Positions 1 through 6,810 of a stretch of 18,543 nt of DNA are shown piece by piece; the first letter of the stretch is position 1, and the number at the start of each line of letters is the position of its first letter. The notes below the pieces were generated by a model. That model saw only the letters and a list, made by a program, of their open reading frames with translations, searched no databases and was not told the DNA's origin. Position numbers and translations under genes: made by a program. The stretch spans positions 1 to 18,543 of the forward strand of contig CALGGJ010000005.1 in NCBI GenBank assembly GCA_937915745.1. Direction: 5' to 3'. This stretch comes from an uncultured Prevotellaceae bacterium. Its GTDB lineage: Bacteria; Bacteroidota; Bacteroidia; Bacteroidales; Bacteroidaceae.

Positions 1-147
1 CCGCAAGAAACCTGCTTAAAAATAAACTTAAAATCATCAAAACGCTAATGACCGATTTGGGTTCAAAAAAGACTTCGGCGTTCTGCCATCAGAATATGCC
101 GGGCAACAAGCAAATAAACGAACGTAACACACAAACTCCATAATAAT
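1..147. other. Upstream region of the GH128-type gene
   Basis: This AT-rich stretch precedes the first gene. I searched it for the Bacteroidetes -7 element TAnnTTTG and found no clear match on the + strand. The bases before the ATG at 148 (CCATAATAAT) are A/T-rich with no Shine-Dalgarno, as for most genes in the window. The promoter may lie outside the window or deviate from consensus. Confidence 0.5.
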
Positions 148-2853
148 ATGCACAACCGATTCCTCATCCTATGTACATGTCTGATGTTGACACTGAACTG
201 CCACTGCCGCATCACCGAGACCCGCGAGCGGCTGACAGACTCTGTGGTGCTCTCCGACAGCATCGACCTGCACCTGACGGTGGCAGAGGAAGCCATCGCC
301 ATCGACGCCACCGTGGACTTGCGCTCAACGGCGGCGTGGCTGTTCTTCGACAATGTGAAGCCCAACGATGTTATCCGGCAATATGCAGGAAATATCCTCA
401 TCTGTGGTCAGCCGCTCAATGCCGACAGCAATGCCCGCGTCGTCGTCTGTCGCCACGGTGCCGTAGTCATTCCCCATCCGCGTGACTTTGAGGCCCTGAT
501 GCTCTATGCCGCCAGCGATTTCCTGGGGGAGCAGGAGCAGATGCAGCCCTATTACTTCTATTCCAACTGTCCGCCAGACAGTGCCCCCCCCGACCTGTGC
601 CGGCCACTCGCATTGGATAACAAGGCTCATAGTATGGTGTTGCGCCGAGGATACATGGCAACACTGGCCTGTGAGCCGGATGGCATGGGCTACAGTCGTG
701 TGTTCATCGCCGATGATGCAGACCTGCGCCTGTCTGAACTGCCTCGTGAGCTAGACGGCAAGGTGAGCTATGTGCGCATCATGCGTTGGCAATATCCCTC
801 GAAGAAGGGATGGGTGGGCTCCACGTGGTCAGCCATGCCAGACAGTCTGCGCTTTGCTCCGCAGCAGGCCGACTTCACCAACAGCACATGGTACTACAAC
901 TGGGGAACAACCCCGTCGGGCGACACAGATGAGCTGCGGGGCAGCCGCAACCAGGAGTTCGTACCGGAAAAATGGGGAGCAGGGGGCAGCCTGAGCAAGC
1001 TCTACAGCCTCGACGACGTATCGCACCTGATGGGCTACAACGAACCCGACCACGGCGAGCAGTCTAACGTCTCCGTGGCGCGTGCCATCGAGGAATGGCC
1101 GTTGCTCATGCAGACGGGCCTCAGGTTAGGGTCGCCTGCTACCACTGACTTCACCTGGCTCTACAACTTCATGAACTACGTCCGCCAGCGCAACTACCGC
1201 GTTGACTATGTGGTCATCCACGCCTACTGGGGAGGACTCAGTGCCCAGGAATGGTATGAGAAACTGAAGGAGGTACACCTGCGTACGGGACGCCCCCTGT
1301 GGATTAAAGAGTGGAACAACGGTGCCAACTGGACCAAAGAGGGCTGGCCGTCTGGCACTGCCGAACAGCAGGCTAAGCAGCTGCGCGACCTGCAGGGCAT
1401 ACTCACGGTGATGGATACCTGCTCATTCGTCGAACGCTATTCTATATATAATTGGGTGGAGGACAAACGTATGATTATCTCCTCCTCTGCCCAGCTGACA
1501 CCAGCTGGAGAATACTATGCCAGCACGACACCACCTTACTTCTTCGAACGTTCCAACGAGGTCGTACCCGTGTGGAGGGTCGCGGACAGCCCAGTCCTCA
1601 CCTACGACGGCATGACCGCCACGGACACGCTCTCCGTGAGCTGGAGCGACAGCAACGGTGAACAGATTGAACGCTTCGACCTCGAATACAGCACCGATGG
1701 CGGTGCTTACTTCTCTGCACTCTCCACCCTAAACTCTCCATTCCCCATTATCCACTCTAAACTTTCCACGTCCATCCCCCTACAATCCATCGGTGACAGC
1801 GATGCCCTGCTGCGCATTACCTCCTTGGCTATCAACGGCACACAGAAGTCCTCGAACACCATCGCTGTCCGCTGGGCAGACCGTGCCGACGGCGAGGTAC
1901 TGAAAGGCGAGTGCCTCATCACCGACCGCTGGCAACCGCTGCTGCTGCACCAGCCCTTCAACCGCCAGCCAGCCACACTCCTCGGTACGGCTACCTACCG
2001 CAACAAAATGCCGCTGACAGCGCGTATGCGCGGCATAAGTACCCATGCCTTCGACCTCCTGCTCGGTGCCTGGGACTATCAGGAGAACCCGACCATGCTC
2101 AAGCCCGACACCATCGCCTTCTTGGCACTGCCCGTGGGACATCACAATTGGGGTGGAATAGAGGCACTGGCCGACACCCTCTGCGGTGTCACCACTGAGT
2201 GGCGGACTGTGTTCTTCCCAACGGCCTTCGCCACCGTGCCCATCGTCATGGCCTCGCCCAACAGCCAGATAGGCACCGCTCCCTATGCCGTAGCTGTCAG
2301 GAACATCTCAGCAGAAAGTTTCGATGTGCAGTTGCAGCTCGAAGGGCAGCACAGAGGCATCCCCGCGGCGGAGGACATCACCTATCTGGCCGTCACCCCC
2401 GGGCAGGGAACGCTCGACGGACTCACCATCATCGCTGGTTGCACACCGGAGGGAGCGGTCGGAGATGTAGTTTCTGGTGGCTACACGATAGACTATGGTA
2501 CTGACTTCCGCTCGCTCCCCCTGTTCTTCGGCCAGATGCAGACCGCCATCGATGACATCACCTCCACCCTGCGCATACAGCAGCGCGACCTGCACAGTGT
2601 AACACTCATCCGCGACCGTGAGAAATCCACCTCCTTTACCCGCCCCGCTCCGGGGCAGGTGGGCTATATGCTCATCGGTCCTGCCACAGCTGATACCGAC
2701 GGCATCGCATACCTCGACTCAGACCTTCATGCGTCATCTCAGAGCGGTCAGGCATCACCACAGCTCTTCACCCTCTCAGGACAGCGCATGAATCAAGTAC
2801 CATTGAAGCGGGGCCTCTATATCATCAGCGGTAAGAAGGTTTTGGCTAAATAA
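148..2853 (+). CDS. Secreted GH128-type glycoside hydrolase with C-terminal lectin-like repeats
   Basis: A 901-aa secreted enzyme. An N-terminal hydrophobic segment (about residues 4-17) looks like a signal peptide; Cys18 follows, but the preceding TLN is a poor lipobox. Residues about 235-470 resemble the Glyco_hydro_cc/GH128 catalytic core: WYYNWG, then MGYNEPD with Glu299 as likely acid/base, VVIHAYWGG, and WIKEWN with Glu388 as likely nucleophile. Characterised GH128 enzymes cleave beta-1,3-glucans; the substrate here is unproven. Residues about 505-590 look like a fibronectin-III domain. Residues about 590-860 hold two, perhaps three, copies of a module with the pattern W..V-F-P-GT..Y-VRNIS-SFD-YLAV, reminiscent of H-type lectins. 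The last 34 residues (FTLSGQR...GLYIISGKKV) resemble a T9SS type A sorting domain. The gene ends about 75 bp from the convergent rplI. The family call is good; the sugar specificity and the module names are inference. Confidence 0.82.
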   Translation: MHNRFLILCTCLMLTLNCHCRITETRERLTDSVVLSDSIDLHLTVAEEAIAIDATVDLRSTAAWLFFDNVKPNDVIRQYAGNILICGQPLNADSNARVVVCRHGAVVIPHPRDFEALMLYAASDFLGEQEQMQPYYFYSNCPPDSAPPDLCRPLALDNKAHSMVLRRGYMATLACEPDGMGYSRVFIADDADLRLSELPRELDGKVSYVRIMRWQYPSKKGWVGSTWSAMPDSLRFAPQQADFTNSTWYYNWGTTPSGDTDELRGSRNQEFVPEKWGAGGSLSKLYSLDDVSHLMGYNEPDHGEQSNVSVARAIEEWPLLMQTGLRLGSPATTDFTWLYNFMNYVRQRNYRVDYVVIHAYWGGLSAQEWYEKLKEVHLRTGRPLWIKEWNNGANWTKEGWPSGTAEQQAKQLRDLQGILTVMDTCSFVERYSIYNWVEDKRMIISSSAQLTPAGEYYASTTPPYFFERSNEVVPVWRVADSPVLTYDGMTATDTLSVSWSDSNGEQIERFDLEYSTDGGAYFSALSTLNSPFPIIHSKLSTSIPLQSIGDSDALLRITSLAINGTQKSSNTIAVRWADRADGEVLKGECLITDRWQPLLLHQPFNRQPATLLGTATYRNKMPLTARMRGISTHAFDLLLGAWDYQENPTMLKPDTIAFLALPVGHHNWGGIEALADTLCGVTTEWRTVFFPTAFATVPIVMASPNSQIGTAPYAVAVRNISAESFDVQLQLEGQHRGIPAAEDITYLAVTPGQGTLDGLTIIAGCTPEGAVGDVVSGGYTIDYGTDFRSLPLFFGQMQTAIDDITSTLRIQQRDLHSVTLIRDREKSTSFTRPAPGQVGYMLIGPATADTDGIAYLDSDLHASSQSGQASPQLFTLSGQRMNQVPLKRGLYIISGKKVLAK

Positions 2854-2861
2854 AAATGTCA

Positions 2862-2900
2862 CAATAAAAGCAGCCGCGCAACTTGAATGTTGCACGGCTG
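2862..2900 (-). terminator. Intrinsic terminator of the rpsF-rpsR-rplI operon
   Basis: Read on the minus strand, CAGCCG-T-GCAAC / GTTGC-G-CGGCTG forms a stem of 6 + 5 bp around one mismatch with a 6-nt loop (2871-2900). It is followed directly by the T-rich run CTTTTATTG. It lies just past the rplI stop. On the plus strand no T-run follows, so it serves the ribosomal operon best, though the hairpin could also slow transcription from the convergent gene. Confidence 0.8.
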
Positions 2901-2928
2901 TATATGCAGCGTTGATTTGCGTAGTTGT

Positions 2929-3522
2929 TTATTCAGCGGCTGGTGTTTCAGTTTCGGCAACGGGTTCTTCTGCCGGTGTCTCTGTGGTTTCTTCTGCTGC
3001 AGTTTCTTCTGCCTTTGCAGCTTCCTTGGCGCGGTCGGCCTTGCGCTGAGCTGCTATTTCTTCGAGAGCTTTGCGTGAAGACTCGTCGGGAACGACCTCG
3101 AACGGTACTTCCACGCTTACTTCGCGGTGGAGCTGTATGAGCGCTGTGTATTGTCCGAGTGCTTTCACTCCCTTGGTGAGTACTTTCTTAGGGTCGAGCT
3201 CGATGCCTTTTCCGGCGAGCGCCGCAACAATCTGTGCTGGGCCTACCGAGCCGTAGATAGCCTGACCGTCTGACACGCGTGCTTCGATTTGCAGTGTTAT
3301 GCCTTCGTATTGTTTTGCTGCTTCTTCTGCGTCGGCCTTAATTTTGGCGAGTTTGTGTGCACGCTGCTTCAGTTCTTCGTTGAGGGCTTTGAGTGCGTGT
3401 TCGGTGGCAAGCACTGCAAGGCGCTGAGGAAGAAGATAATTGCGACCATATCCGTCCTTCACTGTGTGGACTTCGTCCTTGTAGCCGAGGCCCGGGACGT
3501 CTTGTTTCAATATAATTTTCAT
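2929..3522 (-). CDS. rplI: 50S ribosomal protein bL9 with long acidic tail
   Basis: bL9 binds 23S rRNA near the L1 stalk base. The N-terminus (MKIILKQDVPGLGYKDEVHTVKDG, abbreviated here to its key residues GLG and VKDGYGRNYLLPQ) is the canonical L9 rRNA-binding domain, followed by the long connecting helix and a C-terminal domain ending near residue 150. The protein is 197 aa, versus about 150 for a typical L9. The extra ~45 residues are a low-complexity tail rich in Ala, Glu, Thr and Pro (AEETAAEETTETPAEEP), predicted disordered and acidic. It is the last gene of the operon, 17 nt after rpsR. A strong Shine-Dalgarno, AAAGGAGG (3530-3537), sits 7 nt before the ATG, which fixes the start and is unusual for this phylum. 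Confidence 0.97.
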   Translation of the reverse strand: MKIILKQDVPGLGYKDEVHTVKDGYGRNYLLPQRLAVLATEHALKALNEELKQRAHKLAKIKADAEEAAKQYEGITLQIEARVSDGQAIYGSVGPAQIVAALAGKGIELDPKKVLTKGVKALGQYTALIQLHREVSVEVPFEVVPDESSRKALEEIAAQRKADRAKEAAKAEETAAEETTETPAEEPVAETETPAAE

Positions 3523-3529
3523 TGTCTGT

Positions 3530-3537
3530 CCTCCTTT
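3530..3537 (-). promoter_or_regulatory. Strong Shine-Dalgarno of rplI
   Basis: AAAGGAGG on the minus strand, 8 nt complementary to the usual 16S rRNA 3' end, 7 nt from the rplI ATG and wholly inside the rpsR-rplI spacer. Most Bacteroidetes genes, and all others in this window except rpsR, lack such a site. Confidence 0.85.
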
Positions 3538-3539
3538 TT

Positions 3540-3812
3540 TTATTTGAACATGTCGGTTACGAATGGCAGAAGTGCGAGGTGGCGTGCGCGTTTTACGGCC
3601 TGTGCCACACGGCGCTGATACTTCAGAGAGTTGCCTGTGATGCGGCGTGGAAGTATTTTCCCTTGCTCGTTAAGGAATTTCTTGAGGAACTCGCTGTCTT
3701 TGTAGTCGATGTATTTGATGCCGCTCTTTTTGAATCGGCAATACTTCTTTTTCTTCACATCCACTGTCTGCGGGGTGAGGAAACGTACTTCTTGTGATGT
3801 CTGTGCTGCCAT
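3540..3812 (-). CDS. rpsR: 30S ribosomal protein bS18
   Basis: bS18 (90 aa) sits on the 30S platform next to bS6. The sequence shows the family hallmarks YIDYKDSEFLKKFLNEQGKILPRRITG and the basic segment KYQRRVAQAVKRARHLALLPF. The N-terminus is somewhat extended and basic (VDVKKKKYCRFKK). It starts only 2 nt after the rpsF stop, so it is probably translationally linked to rpsF. A strong Shine-Dalgarno lies 7 nt upstream inside the 3' end of rpsF. In the published Flavobacterium johnsoniae ribosome structure, bS18, bS6 and bS21 together sequester the anti-SD, so an SD on this gene is of special interest. Confidence 0.97.
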   Translation of the reverse strand: MAAQTSQEVRFLTPQTVDVKKKKYCRFKKSGIKYIDYKDSEFLKKFLNEQGKILPRRITGNSLKYQRRVAQAVKRARHLALLPFVTDMFK

Positions 3813-3814
3813 GA

Positions 3815-4150
3815 TTATGCCTCCTTCTTTAGGTTACGACGCTTTTCAGCATACTGAGCAGCGTACTTTTCGTTCTTTACTGTGAGGTAGCGGATGACGC
3901 GCTCGTCGCGACGCATCTGCAGCTCATACTTGGCTATCAACTGTGGGTCTGCCTTGTATTCTATCATGGCATAGAACCCTGTGGACTTCTTCTCAATGTT
4001 GTAGGCGAGTTTTTTGAGACCCCACGACTCTACGTTGATGATCTCTGCACCATTGTCAGTGAGATAAGTCTGATACTTCTCTACCGTTTCCTTCATCTGT
4101 TGGTCAGACAAAACGGGAGTTAAAATGAAAACGGTCTCGTACTGATTCAT
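3815..4150 (-). CDS. rpsF: 30S ribosomal protein bS6
   Basis: bS6 (111 aa) binds 16S rRNA as a partner of bS18. I chose the ATG at 4150 (MNQYETVFILTPVLS), which matches the conserved family start. The open frame runs 27 codons further upstream, but those codons cross the -7 promoter element at 4209-4216 and so cannot be translated from that promoter. Conserved features include WGLKKLAYNIEKKSTGFYAMIEY, and the C-terminus RDERVIRYLTVK. It is first in the operon rpsF-rpsR-rplI. No Shine-Dalgarno is visible; the leader next to the ATG is A-rich (AATCAAACAAAATC), as usual for Bacteroidetes. Confidence 0.96.
   Translation of the reverse strand: MNQYETVFILTPVLSDQQMKETVEKYQTYLTDNGAEIINVESWGLKKLAYNIEKKSTGFYAMIEYKADPQLIAKYELQMRRDERVIRYLTVKNEKYAAQYAEKRRNLKKEA
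3820..3826 (-). promoter_or_regulatory. Strong Shine-Dalgarno of rpsR
   Basis: AAGGAGG on the minus strand, 7 nt from the rpsR ATG. It overlaps the last codons of rpsF (the rpsF stop is at 3815). The sequence GAAGGAGGCATAATCATG is a textbook SD-spacer-start, which contrasts with the SD-less starts of the neighbouring genes. Confidence 0.85.
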
Positions 4151-4208
4151 GATTTTGTTTGATTGTTTAGTTTGTTTGTTTTTTATTGGTTGCTTCGAAA
4201 AGCGGGTG

Positions 4209-4238
4209 CAAAGGTACGAAATAATTGTCAACCGACAA
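4209..4238 (-). promoter_or_regulatory. Promoter of the rpsF operon
   Basis: On the minus strand, TTG (4236-4238), a 19-bp spacer and TACCTTTG (4209-4216) match the Bacteroidetes -33/-7 promoter. It is followed by CACCCGCT in the first transcribed bases. The leader to rpsF is about 55 nt. The whole 30-bp unit recurs as an inverted copy at 4322-4351. Confidence 0.85.
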
Positions 4239-4321
4239 CCCGATTTCTATAATTATTTGCGAAAAAAGCGGGTTTCACTGTAAAAAATGTGGTTGTTTGC
4301 AAAAAAAAAGAGGATAATTAA

Positions 4322-4351
4322 TTGTGGGTTGACAATTATTTGCTAACTTTG
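4322..4351 (+). promoter_or_regulatory. Promoter of the 68-aa membrane protein gene
   Basis: TTG (4322-4324), a 19-bp spacer and TAACTTTG (4344-4351) give a consensus Bacteroidetes promoter. It is the mirror copy of the rpsF promoter. The start codon lies about 107 bp downstream. Confidence 0.8.
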
Positions 4352-4357
4352 CCATGC

Positions 4358-4441
4358 TTTACGCCACGGGCTTTGCAGTGCACGGCGGGTGTGCAGGGTG
4401 TGAATGGTGTGTGGCGTTACAATGTGAAGTGTTAATTGTAA
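4358..4441 (+). promoter_or_regulatory. Structured 5' leader of the 68-aa gene
   Basis: The transcribed leader is G-rich in its first part and contains two possible stems: ACGCCAC (4361-4367) with GTGGCGT (4411-4417), and TTACAAT (4417-4423) with ATTGTAA (4435-4441). They share one base at 4417, so they could stack or compete. This is a candidate cis-acting leader only; I do not recognise a known riboswitch. Confidence 0.3.
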
Positions 4442-4457
4442 AACAGTATATAAGAAT

Positions 4458-4664
4458 ATGGGAACTAACATTAAGAATTATACGGGTGCCATCATGGCAT
4501 TGGTGGGCGCCATCTTGCTGATTTTGGCTACGTTCGTGCCGGCTATGTCGGATTTATGCGACCAGAACTGGTACACTTTCGGCAGTTTCATACTTATCAT
4601 CCTCGGTCTTATTGCCCATGTGATGATTAATAAGTATTTCAGCGACGAGGTGAAGGACGCCTAA
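4458..4664 (+). CDS. Small two-helix inner-membrane protein, unknown function
   Basis: A 68-aa hydrophobic protein. Two membrane segments are visible: about residues 9-31 (YTGAIMALVGAILLILATF) and about 40-60 (FGSFILIILGLIAHVMI), joined by a short polar loop with an Asp-Leu-Cys-Asp motif. Both ends are polar, and the C-terminus is charged (KYFSDEVKDA). I do not recognise a named family. Support for it being real comes from a consensus promoter, good membrane-protein composition and a stem-loop just downstream. Its promoter is an inverted copy of that of the ribosomal operon, suggesting strong growth-linked expression. There is no Shine-Dalgarno. Confidence 0.85.
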   Translation: MGTNIKNYTGAIMALVGAILLILATFVPAMSDLCDQNWYTFGSFILIILGLIAHVMINKYFSDEVKDA

Positions 4665-4690
4665 CCTATCCCCGACCAACAAGTATGTGT

Positions 4691-4732
4691 AATGGGTAGT
4701 GCAGCCACTGGTGTGTGGATGCGCTGCCCATT
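4691..4732 (+). terminator. Stem-loop after the 68-aa gene
   Basis: AATGGGTAGTGC pairs with GCGCTGCCCATT (12 bp with two G-U pairs), and an inner CCAC/GTGG can extend the structure. No long T-run follows (TTGTTGTGTAG), so as an intrinsic terminator it is imperfect. It also lies past the 3' end of the convergent MerR-type gene and may serve both strands. Confidence 0.5.
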
Positions 4733-4796
4733 GTTGTGTAGTTATAATCGGATGTAGGAGGCCTGACAGTGAGGCAAAGGGTGGTGCTTATGCCAT

Positions 4797-5129
4797 CTAT
4801 TCCAGGAAAGCGAGCTGACGTCCAATCTCCTGTAGTTCGTCGCGTACCCGCTTTAGGCGGTCGAGGGTTTCGACCCTTTGGTTGGTTTGTGTCCCATGGT
4901 CGAGTTTTATGGCACGCCGGGCACCCTCGTGTGTCATACCACACTCGCGCACATAGTGATACACCTGGCGCACTGCCTCGATGTCTTTCTGAGTGTATTG
5001 GCGTATGTCGCGCCCTGCACGTCGGGGATGTATCGTCGGGAACTCCTGCTCCCAAAAGCGGAGCAGGTTTTCCGTGACGCCAAACATCTGGGCTACCTCT
5101 GCGATGGAATAGTATAGTTTGAGGTTCAT
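4797..5129 (-). CDS. MerR-family transcriptional regulator
   Basis: A 110-aa protein with an N-terminal winged helix-turn-helix of the MerR superfamily: YYSIAEVAQMFGVTENLLRFWEQEF (key residues I8, A9, V11, G16, R24, W26) and the wing containing RQYTQKDIEAVRQV. The last ~30 residues (ETLDRLKRVRDELQEIGRQLAFLE) form a probable dimerising coiled coil. There is no C-terminal effector domain, so it is a short MerR with no visible ligand or metal-binding cysteines. It starts 9 nt after the pepD stop, so it is probably co-transcribed with pepD. Target genes cannot be told from the sequence. Confidence 0.88.
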   Translation of the reverse strand: MNLKLYYSIAEVAQMFGVTENLLRFWEQEFPTIHPRRAGRDIRQYTQKDIEAVRQVYHYVRECGMTHEGARRAIKLDHGTQTNQRVETLDRLKRVRDELQEIGRQLAFLE

Positions 5130-5138
5130 CAGCAGCGA

Positions 5139-6599
5139 TTACTTTGTAGGGATGTTCTTCAGCAGCTCTACCACATAATCGTAGAACTTCTGTACCGATG
5201 GTATGTGGCAGCGCTCGCTCGGGGTGTGAGGTGAAAGCAATGTAGGACCAATCGAGGCCATATCCATCTCGGGGTATTTAGGACCGATGATGCCGCACTC
5301 CAATCCGGCATGTACCACGAGTATGTGTGGATTTGTGCCGTACATGCGTTCATATACAGCCGACATCGACTCTACCAGCGGACTCTTGGTATTAGGTTGC
5401 CAACCGCTGTAGCCGCCTTCGAACTTCACCTTCATACCTGCCATCGAGAAGCAGGCCTTGAGGCTGTTGCAGAGAAAGAGCTTCATGCTGTCTTGACTGC
5501 TGCGTGCAAGAATCTGCACACTGGCTTTTCCGCCACCGATGCTGATGATTGCCAGATTGCTCGACGTCTCTACGATAGACGGGATTGTAGGAATGTTGCG
5601 CATCACACCATCCTGGGCAGCCAGCACTGCATTGATGAGGTTGTCTTGTATGTCGGTAGGCACTGCTGTAGGTGGCATTGTCGTAGGAGTGGCTGTGAGC
5701 TGTATGCCGTCTTTCTCAATATCGGCATATTCGTGTGCAAATGTCTGTGCACACTTCTCAACCAGTGATACAAACTCCTGTTCCTTGGCTGCAGGTACGA
5801 GCACGGTAGCTTCACCGTCGCGCGGAATGGCATTACGCATATTGCCTCCATGCCATGTGCATAGATGAGCCAACCCTTCGCCAGCAGCGGCATACAACAC
5901 ACGTGCAAGCAACTTGATGGCATTGGCACGACCCTCGTTGATTTCAAGTCCGGAGTGACCGCCGAGCAAGCCTTTCACTGCAATGGTGTAGGCCACCATG
6001 CCAGCTGCATCCACGTTCATCTCCTGATATTCCATAGTGCATACTACATCCATGCCTCCCGCACAACCGATGGTGATTTCACCCTCGGTCTCGCTGTCGA
6101 GGTTGAGCAGATATTTTCCTGCGAGAGTATCGGGTGCGAGGTCGAACGCTCCGTACATACCGGTCTCTTCGTCGCGGGTAATCAAGACCTCTATCGGACC
6201 ATGCTCCAACGATTTGTCTTCAACAATAGCCATGGCAGCAGCCACACCCATACCGTCGTCGGCTCCCAGGGTGGTGTCCTTTGCACGAAGCCACTCACCG
6301 TCAACCCATGTCTCGATTGGGTCGGTCTCGAAGTTGTGGACACTGTCCTTAGTCTTCTGAGGCACCATGTCCATGTGGGCCTGTAACACCACAGTGGCAC
6401 GATTTTCGTAACCAGGAGTGGCTCCTACGCGCATCACTACATTGCCGGCGCCATCGATGAATGCTTCGGCACCGTTTTTCTTGCCAAACTCTACAAGGAA
6501 ATCGGCCACTTGTGCCGTGTGGCCCGAAGGGCGCGGAATCTGTGTGAGCGCATGAAACTGACGCCACACATTCTGAGGTTGTAAGTCTAAGATTGTCAT
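5139..6599 (-). CDS. pepD: Cytosol non-specific / Xaa-His dipeptidase (M20 family)
   Basis: A cytoplasmic zinc aminoacyl-histidine dipeptidase of family M20C (486 aa, the usual length). Visible active-site elements are LQAHMDMVPQ (metal ligand His75, catalytic Asp77), LGADDGMG (bridging Asp114), ITRDEETGMYGA (general base Glu144, metal ligand Glu145), LNLDSE, and the C-terminal SPHTPSERCHI carrying the last His ligand. A lid/dimerisation domain is inserted from about residue 200 to 390 (GLLGGHSGLEINEGRANAIKLLAR). It hydrolyses dipeptides during peptide turnover. It is the first gene of a probable two-gene unit with the MerR-type regulator. No TAnnTTTG promoter or SD is evident upstream. Confidence 0.95.
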   Translation of the reverse strand: MTILDLQPQNVWRQFHALTQIPRPSGHTAQVADFLVEFGKKNGAEAFIDGAGNVVMRVGATPGYENRATVVLQAHMDMVPQKTKDSVHNFETDPIETWVDGEWLRAKDTTLGADDGMGVAAAMAIVEDKSLEHGPIEVLITRDEETGMYGAFDLAPDTLAGKYLLNLDSETEGEITIGCAGGMDVVCTMEYQEMNVDAAGMVAYTIAVKGLLGGHSGLEINEGRANAIKLLARVLYAAAGEGLAHLCTWHGGNMRNAIPRDGEATVLVPAAKEQEFVSLVEKCAQTFAHEYADIEKDGIQLTATPTTMPPTAVPTDIQDNLINAVLAAQDGVMRNIPTIPSIVETSSNLAIISIGGGKASVQILARSSQDSMKLFLCNSLKACFSMAGMKVKFEGGYSGWQPNTKSPLVESMSAVYERMYGTNPHILVVHAGLECGIIGPKYPEMDMASIGPTLLSPHTPSERCHIPSVQKFYDYVVELLKNIPTK

Positions 6600-6810
6600 A
6601 ATTGGTTGTAATTTATATTTGAAGATTTATAATGAAACTTTTCGTTAAACCAAATGAACAAAGGGTGCTTGCTTAGTCATTCCCATGGCGCAACCTGGCG
6701 AATGAAACATGAGCCGAGTGGAGTTTACTCTGACTATGTCATGCAAGGAGGCGGAAGACAAAGTCAAGACGAAGGCGCAGCCAACACTCGAAAACGGCAG
6801 CGCACATGCG
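6600..6810. other. Intergenic region, no gene seen
   Basis: This is the 211-bp gap between pepD and the upstream membrane-protein gene, both on the minus strand. I found no clear -7 element for pepD: the best partial match is TTCATTTG on the minus strand near 6650. A TATATTTG exists on the plus strand near 6615 but faces no gene. No strong terminator hairpin was found. Confidence 0.4.

Larger units (their letters stand above)
4209..4351. repeat. Inverted repeat formed by two divergent promoters
   Basis: Arms at 4209-4238 and 4322-4351 are inverted copies with 26 of 30 positions identical, including a perfect 15-bp block (GGTTGACAATTATTT) between the -33 and -7 elements. The centre is near 4280, with an 83-bp AT-rich loop. 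Each arm is a complete outward-facing promoter. Confidence 0.85.

Noticed and set aside
4209..4351. Invertible (phase-variable) promoter
   Set aside because: The arms are the promoters themselves, both facing outward; inverting the loop would leave both genes with a promoter. No recombinase gene is in the window.
4666..5055. 129-aa minus-strand frame overlapping the MerR gene
   Set aside because: Arg/Pro/Thr-rich with no motif; the overlapping MerR frame is clearly conserved.
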